Position numbers and translations under genes: made by a program | Shown here: positions 1 through 5,476 of the stretch, in pieces | Layout of the letters: each line of letters starts with the position of its first letter | Position numbering within the stretch: position 1 is the first letter of the stretch | Assembly: GCA_030637845.1 (NCBI GenBank) | Contig: DAOWFT010000113.1 | Location: forward strand, 1-5,561 | Direction: 5' to 3' | Source of the DNA: Thalassospiraceae bacterium | GTDB taxonomy: Bacteria; Pseudomonadota; Alphaproteobacteria; Rhodospirillales; Magnetovibrionaceae | Length of the DNA stretch: 5,561 bases | The notes under the pieces: generated by a model | Told to the model about the DNA's origin: nothing | Database searches by the model: none | What the model saw: the letters and a program-made list of their open reading frames with translations, nothing else

Positions 1-2
1 GG

Positions 3-1067
3 TTTGATCACCCCTCGCTTAACTATAAGCCGCCAAAATCATTAAAAATGTTCAATGCCGGTATGGTACTTTCGCTTAGCGCGCTATTGGCCGTCGGTTT
101 GTGGTCGCTTTTATGGTTCGGGGTTGCCAGTTTTGCAAAAAAACAAATATCAAATTGGGTCGCAGATGAAGAATTACGTGGCAATGCCATAAGCTTTGAA
201 AATGTACTCTTAAGCGGATATCCGGGCAGGATAACCCTCACTTATGACAATCCTGAAATCAGCTCTCCGGCAATCAGCACCCGAACCGAACGGGCAATAA
301 TTACCATCAAACCGTGGACACCGTGGCTGGGCGAAATTGACCTTGGCGGTAAAACCAGCATGGCTGTTGCAACGGTTAATGGGCCGTACAATCTTTCCGG
401 CAGTATTGAAAAATTTAATCTGGTGGTTAATCCCGGCGCTACGCTGCCGGACAATATAAAACTGGATATTGCAAAACTTGACCTTGTCGATGGTATTTCC
501 AATTTTGGCCTCAAGGCCGATGAAATAAAAATAAATATGGTTTCAAATATTACGGCAGGCCAATCGTCCGCCGCCATAAAAATTACTGCCCACGCGGCAA
601 ACATGGTTTTACCGTGGGGTGAAGCCATGCCCATTTCAAATCAAGTTCAAATGGCCAATTTTTCAGGAAAAATATCGGGGCCATTAACGGTCGCTGGCGG
701 TATAAAAGAAATACTTGCCAATTGGCGTGATGGTGGCGGAAAGGTAATTGTCGATAGCGTTGTGCTACACGGCAATCCCCTTGCCATATCGGGTGGCGGG
801 AATATTTATCTGGATAAAAATATGCAACCAGCCGGGCGATTGACCGCAAAAATAACCGGACTGCTTCCGACCATAAATCGTTTTAGGGATGCCGGCCTAA
901 TTCGCGACAGTGATGCGGTGGTTGCCAAAATGACCCTTGCCGCGTTTTCACAAAAAACCGACGACGGCAGATCGTTTCTTAACCTTGGGGTGGAGGTAAA
1001 AGAAAATATTATTTATCTGGGCCCCATCGCCATAGGTAAGCTGCCGCCATTAAAGTGGCAGCAATAA
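3..1067 (+). CDS. DUF2125 family membrane-anchored envelope protein, probably 5'-partial
   Basis: This is a DUF2125 (Pfam PF09898) protein of unknown molecular function, probably anchored in the inner membrane with its bulk in the periplasm. Numbering from the first internal Met (base 48) gives 339 residues. A hydrophobic segment at about 5-28 is a signal anchor and is followed by KKQ. A GYPGR motif lies at 57-61. The family-typical stretch starting WRDGGG (226-231) continues through a beta-rich repeat to about 271. The C-terminus (LGPIAIGKLPPL, 324-335) is also typical. The beta-rich, AsmA-like texture suggests a lipid or envelope role, but that is inference. The start is uncertain: the frame stays open from base 3, and neither ATG at 48 nor ATG at 63 has a Shine-Dalgarno sequence, so translation likely begins upstream of the window. 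By eye the gene is richer in A and in ATA/AAA/AAT codons than its neighbours. It converges with the dehydrogenase gene, 12 bases apart. Confidence 0.82.
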   Translation, partial: FDHPSLNYKPPKSLKMFNAGMVLSLSALLAVGLWSLLWFGVASFAKKQISNWVADEELRGNAISFENVLLSGYPGRITLTYDNPEISSPAISTRTERAIITIKPWTPWLGEIDLGGKTSMAVATVNGPYNLSGSIEKFNLVVNPGATLPDNIKLDIAKLDLVDGISNFGLKADEIKINMVSNITAGQSSAAIKITAHAANMVLPWGEAMPISNQVQMANFSGKISGPLTVAGGIKEILANWRDGGGKVIVDSVVLHGNPLAISGGGNIYLDKNMQPAGRLTAKITGLLPTINRFRDAGLIRDSDAVVAKMTLAAFSQKTDDGRSFLNLGVEVKENIIYLGPIAIGKLPPLKWQQ

Positions 1068-1073
1068 ACTGCC
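1040..1073. repeat. overlapping inverted repeats at the convergent gene junction
   Basis: GCTGCC (1040-1045) can pair with GGCAGC (1057-1062) across an 11-base loop. The same middle segment, GGCAG (1057-1061), can instead pair with CTGCC (1069-1073) across a 7-base loop. The two hairpins are mutually exclusive and lie over the end of the DUF2125 gene and the 12-base gap before the opposing dehydrogenase stop. No T-run follows on either strand, so this is not a classical intrinsic terminator. At most it is a weak 3'-end structure shared by two convergent transcripts. Confidence 0.3.
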
Positions 1074-1079
1074 GACAGC

Positions 1080-2018
1080 TCAGGTTTGGTCTTTGGGCTT
1101 TATGTCCGGCTTGTCCTGTCCCATTTCAATAATACCACTGCGAATTTCACGGGTACGGCTGAACATGGTTTCAAGAAAATCACCTTCATCGTTGCTGATT
1201 GCGCGCTGAAGATTGTTCAGGTCTTGGCTGAAACGACCAAGTATATCCAAAATCGCATCCTTGTTCTTTAGGCATACGTCGCGCCACATAACCGGATCCG
1301 AGGCGGCAATGCGGGTAAAATCACGAAAACCCCCTGCGGAATATTTCATAATCTCACGCTTGGAATCATCTTCCATATCGGTCGCGGTTCCAACAATGGT
1401 GTAGGCAATTAATTGCGGCAGGTGCGATGTTATGGCCAGCACTTGGTCATGGTGGGCTGCGTCCATTTCTTCGACCTTCATTCCGCATGCCTCCCACAGG
1501 CCGCGCACTTTTTTTACGGCGTCCATGTTGGTATCTGCGGTTGGGGTCAGCACGCACCAGTGACCATCAAATAATGAGGCGTATCCCGCTTCCGGCCCGG
1601 AAAATTCCGTTCCTGCCACCGGGTGGGCCGGAACCAGATGAACCCCATCCGGCAATGAACCGCCAAGGTCTTTAATAACCGATGTCTTGGACGAGCCGAC
1701 ATCGCTGATAATTGCACCGCTTTTTAATGCGCCGGAAATTGCCTTGCCGACAACACCAATCGAGCCCAGCGGCACGCACAAAACCACAAGGTCGGCATCA
1801 GCCGCAGCCAAGGCGGCGTCGGTTGTGTAGCTATCGCCGAGGCCAAGCTTTTCTGCTTTTTCAAGGGTTTGGTTGCTGCGTGTGGCAATGGCAATATGGC
1901 CCGCCAGACCATGTTCGCGTACCGCGCGGGCCAACGACGAGCCGATAAGGCCGATGCCGATTATGGCTATACGTTCAAACATTGGGCGTTCAAAAATTGG
2001 TTTGTTTGGCTGTGACAT
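1080..2018 (-). CDS. tyrC: prephenate/arogenate (cyclohexadienyl) dehydrogenase, TyrA family
   Basis: This cytoplasmic enzyme oxidatively decarboxylates prephenate and/or arogenate, the last or next-to-last step to tyrosine. The protein has 312 residues with no fused chorismate mutase or ACT domain, like the compact enzyme of Zymomonas. A Rossmann fold opens with GIGLIGSS (21-28). Other motifs are DVGSSK (106-111), AHPVAGTE (131-138, with active-site His132), SHLPQ (198-202) and GGFRDFTRIA (229-238). Arg236 and Trp245 align with substrate-site Arg250 and Trp259 of the Aquifex enzyme. At the end of beta-2 it has Thr46-Arg47 instead of the acidic residue of NAD-specific enzymes, which hints at NADP. 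The start at 2018 has only a purine-rich upstream tract; the alternative Met13 (base 1982) has no ribosome site. It is the last gene of the aromatic operon, 38 bases after hisC. Substrate choice between prephenate and arogenate cannot be read from sequence. Confidence 0.93.
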   Translation of the reverse strand: MSQPNKPIFERPMFERIAIIGIGLIGSSLARAVREHGLAGHIAIATRSNQTLEKAEKLGLGDSYTTDAALAAADADLVVLCVPLGSIGVVGKAISGALKSGAIISDVGSSKTSVIKDLGGSLPDGVHLVPAHPVAGTEFSGPEAGYASLFDGHWCVLTPTADTNMDAVKKVRGLWEACGMKVEEMDAAHHDQVLAITSHLPQLIAYTIVGTATDMEDDSKREIMKYSAGGFRDFTRIAASDPVMWRDVCLKNKDAILDILGRFSQDLNNLQRAISNDEGDFLETMFSRTREIRSGIIEMGQDKPDIKPKDQT

Positions 2019-2029
2019 AATTAATTCAC

Positions 2030-2057
2030 TTATCTCTTATCTTTTATTTCTTATTTT
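2030..2057. repeat. four-copy 7-base tandem repeat in the hisC-tyrC spacer
   Basis: On the plus strand, four head-to-tail heptamers fit TTAT(C/T)T(C/T): TTATCTC (2030-2036), TTATCTT (2037-2043), TTATTTC (2044-2050) and TTATTTT (2051-2057). In the operon mRNA this reads as a pure-purine-plus-TAA tract running from the hisC stop codon to 11 bases before the dehydrogenase start. Because 7 is not a multiple of 3, successive TAA triplets fall in different frames, so all three frames are closed. Possible roles are a termination backstop, an unstructured ribosome-loading tract, or simply slippage-prone sequence. Confidence 0.75.
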
Positions 2058-3154
2058 TAGGATTTCATAAAACGGCCAAGGGCATCAATGCAGGCCTGCA
2101 TTTCATCGGCCCTACCAATGGAAATACGCAAACATTCGGCCAAGCCATAGGCATTCATCTGGCGAACAATAATAGAATTATCGCGCAGGAATTTATCGGC
2201 GGCCTCGGCGGTTTTTCCGTTTTCACCATTAAAGCGTGCCAGAACAAAATTGCCGACACTGTTTGTTGTTTCAATTCCAATATCGCGCAATGCGTTTTGA
2301 GTTTTTTCTACCCATTCAATATTGTGCTCGCGTGATTTATTAAAAAATTCCATATCTTCCAATGTGGCTATGCCTGCGGCTTGGGCCACCGATGAAACAT
2401 TAAACGGGCCGCGCACACGGTTGATAACATCGGCTATTTCTGCCGGCATGTAAGCCCAACCAAGACGAAGCCCACCTAATGCAAATATTTTGGAAAACGT
2501 TCTGGTCATGACCGTGTTGTTTCCTTGATCAACCATCTCGAACCCTGGGGTGTAATCATCACGCGACACAAACTCGGCATAAGCGGCATCGATTACCAAC
2601 AAAACATTTACCGGCAACCCTGCGCGCAGGCGTTGCAGCTCGGCACTGGCGATATATGTTCCGGTTGGATTATTGGGGTTAGCCAAAAATACAATTTTGG
2701 TTTTGTCCGTAACACTGGCCAATAATTTGTCGACATCGGTTGTCAGGTCGGTTTCACCCGCTGCAATCGGGGTTGCGCCCGCTGCCTTGGCCGCAATTGG
2801 GTACATTAAAAAACCGTGTTCGGTGTAAAGCACCTCGTCACCCGGCCCGGCATAGGAATAAGCCAGCAGACTTAAAATTTCATCGGAACCTGCACCGCAA
2901 ACAATACGCTTAGGGTCAAGGCCAAACCGTTTACCGATGGCAGCTGTTAACGCACTGGCCGAACCATCGGGGTAACGGTTCATGGACTGGGCGCAATCGG
3001 CTAGAGCCGCAAGCGCCTTTGGCGATGGCCCGAACGCACCTTCGTTGGAAGAAAGCTTTATAATGTCTTTCTTTTCCCCGATGGCGCCTGCGCCGGGGAC
3101 GTAAGGATCAATATCCATTATGCCCGGACGCGGAGATATAAAAGGGGTGCTCAT
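2057..3154 (-). CDS. hisC: HisC-type PLP aminotransferase (histidinol-phosphate / aromatic)
   Basis: This is a fold-type I, PLP-dependent cytoplasmic aminotransferase of the histidinol-phosphate family, with 365 residues, full length for HisC. The Schiff-base Lys222 lies in TFSKIFALGGLRLGW (219-233). Asp189 and Tyr192 (IDAAY) contact the pyridine ring, and NPNNPTG (159-165) provides the PLP Asn. GAGSDEIL (87-94) forms the phosphate-side loop. NRYPDG (59-64), Arg230 and Arg344 (LRISIG) complete the substrate and cofactor site. The start at 3154 is supported by TCCT on the plus strand (3164-3167, AGGA in mRNA) nine bases upstream. It follows the chorismate mutase by 17 bases and precedes tyrC. 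In Zymomonas a homologous aminotransferase gene is paired with tyrC and serves both histidine and aromatic routes. By context this copy likely transaminates prephenate or 4-hydroxyphenylpyruvate as well as, or instead of, imidazole-acetol phosphate; that part is inference. Confidence 0.93.
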   Translation of the reverse strand: MSTPFISPRPGIMDIDPYVPGAGAIGEKKDIIKLSSNEGAFGPSPKALAALADCAQSMNRYPDGSASALTAAIGKRFGLDPKRIVCGAGSDEILSLLAYSYAGPGDEVLYTEHGFLMYPIAAKAAGATPIAAGETDLTTDVDKLLASVTDKTKIVFLANPNNPTGTYIASAELQRLRAGLPVNVLLVIDAAYAEFVSRDDYTPGFEMVDQGNNTVMTRTFSKIFALGGLRLGWAYMPAEIADVINRVRGPFNVSSVAQAAGIATLEDMEFFNKSREHNIEWVEKTQNALRDIGIETTNSVGNFVLARFNGENGKTAEAADKFLRDNSIIVRQMNAYGLAECLRISIGRADEMQACIDALGRFMKS

Positions 3155-3163
3155 GTTGTCTTA

Positions 3164-3167
3164 TCCT
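3164..3167 (-). promoter_or_regulatory. ribosome binding site of hisC
   Basis: AGGA on the mRNA strand lies nine bases before the hisC ATG, in the 17-base gap after the chorismate mutase stop. It is the clearest Shine-Dalgarno sequence in the minus-strand operon and fixes the hisC start at 3154 rather than at Met13. Confidence 0.6.
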
Positions 3168-3171
3168 ATCG

Positions 3172-4065
3172 TCAGGATTTGTAATTCCTGCCTTGCAAGT
3201 CCGGCCCGAGGTCTTCTTCGTCCAGCGGTATGGCATATCCACCAAGCTTGAGTATGCGGCTTATATCGCCACCAAAAGCTTTACATTCGGTTTTGGTCAC
3301 ATCAAGCCTTGGGTCTGTTTCTTCGGCAAACCCATCAACCTCAACCAGTTTTAGCCATATCTGCGGTCTGGTTGGGTCACCCCAGTCTGTGGCAAATATT
3401 ACATCAAACCCGGATTTTTCCATTGCCCGGGCAAATGATGTTTCCGGCAATTCGCCATCGCTTTCAAATACAAGATATGTACGATCACGCCCGGTAGGTT
3501 CTGTTTCAACCGGGCATATGACCAACGCTTCGCGCTCGGCCGAACGCGCGTTGCCGGGCCCGGCAAACGGCAGACGGGCAATAACACGAGGCGTGCCGGG
3601 GCCGATTGTGGCAAGCCTGCGCCACCACGGATCAGCATCACGGCGTATGGGAATGGGAAGTACACCCACGGTAACTTCTTGGTTTTGTACAACCTCAACC
3701 AGCCTGCGGGTTGATGAGTATGGGGTCATCGGGGTGAAGCTGCCGTATTGGTCGCGGGCCAAATCCCAAAATCCCTCGCAATCATCGCCGACAAAAACAC
3801 CAACCGAAAAAGGCCCTTCCGAGCTAAGGGTGGCGTTTATTAGCTCGCGCCAAATGCGCACCAATTCCCGCCTTGGAAACGGCCCTTTGTGGCGCTCGAG
3901 CAGGCGGTATATAATCTCGGCCTCGCGGGCGGGGCGGATTTTAATCTTGTCGTCTTTTTTTGCACTGCGGACATCTTTGATGATTTCCGTGCGCTTCATG
4001 AACAGGTCGTGAAGCTGATCATCAATGGCATCTATGGCCCGGCGCAGTTCTTCAAGGGTTTTCAT
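3172..4065 (-). CDS. AroQ-type chorismate mutase with a degenerate dehydratase/ACT-like C-terminus
   Basis: The enzyme converts chorismate to prephenate, the entry to tyrosine and phenylalanine. The protein has 297 residues from the Met at 4065. Residues 1-83 are an all-helical AroQ domain: Arg8, Arg25, Lys36, Arg47, Glu48 and Glu83 align with E. coli Arg11, Arg28, Lys39, Arg51, Glu52 and Gln88. Glu in place of Gln88 also occurs in yeast mutase. Residues 86-140 resemble the first lobe of prephenate dehydratase, ending in VGVLPI (133-138). Residues 189-281 resemble the post-TRF strand (PTGRDRTYLVF, 190-200) and an ACT domain ending LKLGGY (272-277). The intervening lobe and the TRF motif are missing, so dehydratase activity is not expected. 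The frame is open to an ATG at 4161. I reject that start because the extra 32 residues would cross an 11-base tandem repeat and the predicted transcription start. An AGG 10 bases before the 4065 ATG is a weak ribosome site. It is the first gene of the operon. Confidence 0.88.
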   Translation of the reverse strand: MKTLEELRRAIDAIDDQLHDLFMKRTEIIKDVRSAKKDDKIKIRPAREAEIIYRLLERHKGPFPRRELVRIWRELINATLSSEGPFSVGVFVGDDCEGFWDLARDQYGSFTPMTPYSSTRRLVEVVQNQEVTVGVLPIPIRRDADPWWRRLATIGPGTPRVIARLPFAGPGNARSAEREALVICPVETEPTGRDRTYLVFESDGELPETSFARAMEKSGFDVIFATDWGDPTRPQIWLKLVEVDGFAEETDPRLDVTKTECKAFGGDISRILKLGGYAIPLDEEDLGPDLQGRNYKS

Positions 4066-4102
4066 CAATACTAAACCTATGTTTGGCCCATGTTTGGCCC
4101 AT
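4052..4102 (-). other. possible 16-codon upstream ORF overlapping the chorismate mutase start
   Basis: A short frame opens at the ATG formed by a repeat unit (4102), encodes MGQTWAKHRFSIDENP, and stops at a TGA (4054-4052) just inside the chorismate mutase gene, in another frame. A second repeat-derived ATG (4091) gives only four codons. A GGA five bases ahead of the first ATG is the only ribosome-site candidate. The peptide contains one Trp and one Phe but no run of aromatic codons, so it is a poor attenuator leader. It may be fortuitous. Confidence 0.2.
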
Positions 4103-4111
4103 GTTTGTCCG
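4079..4111. repeat. 11-base tandem repeat, three copies, in the chorismate mutase leader
   Basis: ATGTTTGGCCC is perfectly duplicated at 4079-4089 and 4090-4100. A third copy with two mismatches (ATGTTTGTCCG, 4101-4111) follows directly. The period is close to one helical turn, so identical faces are presented on the same side of the DNA, as expected of an operator array, but slippage is an equally simple origin. It lies between the predicted minus-strand transcription start and the chorismate mutase ATG. The non-triplet period supports a noncoding assignment. Confidence 0.75.
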
Positions 4112-4121
4112 GTGAAACCGG
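4109..4121. repeat. short perfect hairpin beside the 11-base repeats
   Basis: CCGGT (4109-4113) and ACCGG (4117-4121) form a perfect 5-base-pair stem around a 3-base loop (GAA on the plus strand, TTC on the minus strand), extended by one possible G-T pair. It falls in the predicted 5' leader of the minus-strand operon and slightly overlaps the third 11-base repeat. It is not followed by a T-run on either strand and is therefore not a terminator. Confidence 0.4.
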
Positions 4122-4148
4122 GAATAAATCGTATGAAAAAGCCCTTGA

Positions 4149-4177
4149 GTGATAAACCCACTGGCAGCGGAAATCAA
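4149..4177 (-). promoter_or_regulatory. predicted sigma-70 type promoter for the aromatic operon
   Basis: On the minus strand, TTGATT (4177-4172) and TATCAC (4154-4149) are separated by 17 bases; each matches four of six positions of the consensus. Transcription would start near 4142, leaving a leader of about 77 bases that carries the small hairpin and the 11-base repeats before the chorismate mutase ATG at 4065. The prediction is by eye only. Confidence 0.4.
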
Positions 4178-4185
4178 AGAAAACA

Positions 4186-4214
4186 TTGACACTTTCACGC
4201 CTGAAACATAGCAA
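4186..4214 (+). promoter_or_regulatory. predicted sigma-70 type promoter for metX-metW
   Basis: A perfect TTGACA -35 box (4186-4191) is followed after 17 bases by a weak -10 candidate, TAGCAA (4209-4214, three of six matches). An A-rich stretch (4171-4185) lies immediately upstream. Transcription would start near 4221 and give a leader of about 45 bases. The -35 box is 8 bases from the -35 box of the opposing promoter, so a single bound protein could affect both operons. Confidence 0.45.
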
Positions 4215-4220
4215 TTAACC

Positions 4221-4249
4221 CATCAAATCATACATCAGGGCAACCATCA
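4221..4249 (+). repeat. CATCA repeated with a 12-base period in the metX leader
   Basis: CATCA occurs at 4221-4225, 4233-4237 and 4245-4249, exactly 12 bases apart, and the second and third copies both continue into GG. The array fills the predicted metX leader and ends at the AGG (4249-4251) that is the only Shine-Dalgarno candidate, 13 bases before the ATG. The unit is short, so chance is possible. Confidence 0.4.
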
Positions 4250-4264
4250 GGTAAGTTAAGCGAT

Positions 4265-5476
4265 ATGACGGCAGATAGTAGCCATTCTAACCCGCCAGCC
4301 ACGGCTGGAGCCAAAAACCCCAAAGGGGGCGCAAATAATGACGCGCACCCCGGGTTTTCAGTGCGCCTAGCCGAAACCGAGCCATTGAAGCTCGATAGCG
4401 GGGTTGAGCTAAAGGGGATTGATGTTGCCTATCAGACCTATGGCGAACTAAACGCCGATAAATCCAACGCCATTCTCATCTGCCATGCCTTGACCGGCGA
4501 TCACTTTGTTGCCGGAACCCATCCCTATAGCGGCAAGCCCGGTTGGTGGAGCGATGTTGTCGGCCCCGGCCTGACAATTGATACCGACAGGTATTTTGTA
4601 GTTTGCCCCAATATTTTAGGCGGTTGCATAGGCACCACCGGGCCAAAGGACACAAACCCCGATACCAATAAACCGTGGGCGCTGGATTTTCCGGTAATTT
4701 CAATTGCCGACATGGTGCGGGCGCAAAAGCTGCTGATTGACCATCTTGGCATTGATACCCTGTTTGCCGTAATCGGCGGCTCCATGGGTGGGATGCAGGT
4801 TTTGGAATGGGCTTCGCAATATCCGGACAAGGTTTTTGCCGCGGTTCCCATTGCCTCTGCCGCCCGTCATTCAGCCCAAAATATTGCCTTTCACGAAGTA
4901 GGCCGCCAAGCGATTATGGCCGATCCTGATTGGTGTGCCGGCTCTTACCTTGAACAGGGCAAAAACCCACATCGCGGCCTTGCCGTGGCGCGGATGGCCG
5001 CACACATAACCTACCTTTCGCAAACCGCCCTAACCCGAAAGTTTGGCCGCAGGCTGCAAAATCGCGACCAGGTAACGTGGGGGTTTGATGCTGACTTTCA
5101 GGTCGAAAGTTATCTTCGCCATCAGGGCGTCACCTTTGTCGACAGGTTTGATGCCAACTCGTATCTCTATATAACCCGGGCCATGGATTATTTTGATCTG
5201 GCCGAAAGGTTTGACGGGGTGCTGGCCAAGGCGTTTTTGAAAACCCCAGTTCGGTTTTGCGTTATTTCGTTTACATCTGACTGGCTATATCCAACATCCG
5301 AGAACCGTGAAATTGTTCACGCCCTTACCGGTGCCGGGGCCAACGTTAGTTTTGTTGAAATTGAATCTGACAAAGGTCATGACGCGTTTCTTTTGGACGA
5401 ACCGGAATTTCATAAAGTGTTTGAAGGATTCCTCGAGGGTTGCGCTGAACACCGTGGCTTGAGGAGAAAGTCATGA
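4265..5476 (+). CDS. metX: homoserine O-acyltransferase MetX
   Basis: This alpha/beta-hydrolase-fold enzyme transfers an acyl group (usually acetyl from acetyl-CoA) to the hydroxyl of L-homoserine, the committing step of methionine synthesis in the cytoplasm. It has 403 residues. The nucleophile Ser173 lies in GGSMGG (171-176); Asp339 (FTSDWLYP) and His372 (GHDAF) complete the triad. CHALTGDHF (73-81) is the oxyanion-side motif. Residues 1-30 are a Ser/Asn/Ala/Gly-rich tail ahead of the fold. ATG 4265 is the only plausible start: there is no ATG, GTG or TTG in frame back to a TGA at 4202-4204. The ribosome site is weak and distant (AGG 4249-4251). The stop overlaps the metW start (ATGA, 5473-5476), indicating translational coupling. 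The acyl donor could be succinyl-CoA, since some MetX-family enzymes switched specificity; I cannot decide from sequence. Confidence 0.96.
   Translation: MTADSSHSNPPATAGAKNPKGGANNDAHPGFSVRLAETEPLKLDSGVELKGIDVAYQTYGELNADKSNAILICHALTGDHFVAGTHPYSGKPGWWSDVVGPGLTIDTDRYFVVCPNILGGCIGTTGPKDTNPDTNKPWALDFPVISIADMVRAQKLLIDHLGIDTLFAVIGGSMGGMQVLEWASQYPDKVFAAVPIASAARHSAQNIAFHEVGRQAIMADPDWCAGSYLEQGKNPHRGLAVARMAAHITYLSQTALTRKFGRRLQNRDQVTWGFDADFQVESYLRHQGVTFVDRFDANSYLYITRAMDYFDLAERFDGVLAKAFLKTPVRFCVISFTSDWLYPTSENREIVHALTGAGANVSFVEIESDKGHDAFLLDEPEFHKVFEGFLEGCAEHRGLRRKS
5462..5466 (+). promoter_or_regulatory. strong ribosome binding site of metW
   Basis: AGGAG lies six bases before the ATG at 5473, inside the last codons of metX. 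It is the best Shine-Dalgarno match in the window and selects 5473 over the in-frame ATG at 5497, which has none. Confidence 0.75.

Noticed and set aside
1040..1073. Intrinsic terminator at the convergent junction
   Set aside because: Stems are only 5-6 base pairs and no T-run follows on either strand.
3230..4012. Open frame of 260 codons on the plus strand, antisense to the chorismate mutase gene
   Set aside because: The translation is Ser/Arg/Pro/Thr-rich with no recognisable domain, there is no ribosome site, and the opposite strand encodes a clear AroQ protein. It is a coding shadow.
4052..4102. Aromatic-amino-acid attenuator leader peptide before the chorismate mutase
   Set aside because: The candidate peptide has only one Trp and one Phe, and no terminator hairpin with a T-run follows. 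It is kept only as a low-confidence short upstream frame.
4066..4161. 32-residue N-terminal extension of the chorismate mutase from the ATG at 4161
   Set aside because: It would translate through an 11-base (non-triplet) tandem repeat and the predicted promoter's transcription start. AroQ domains normally begin a few residues before the first Arg, as they do from 4065.
4215..4264. SAM-II type riboswitch ahead of metX, common in Alphaproteobacteria
   Set aside because: The leader is short and lacks the conserved GATAAA and GCTAAA-type segments and the pseudoknot pairing expected of that class, as far as I can judge by eye.
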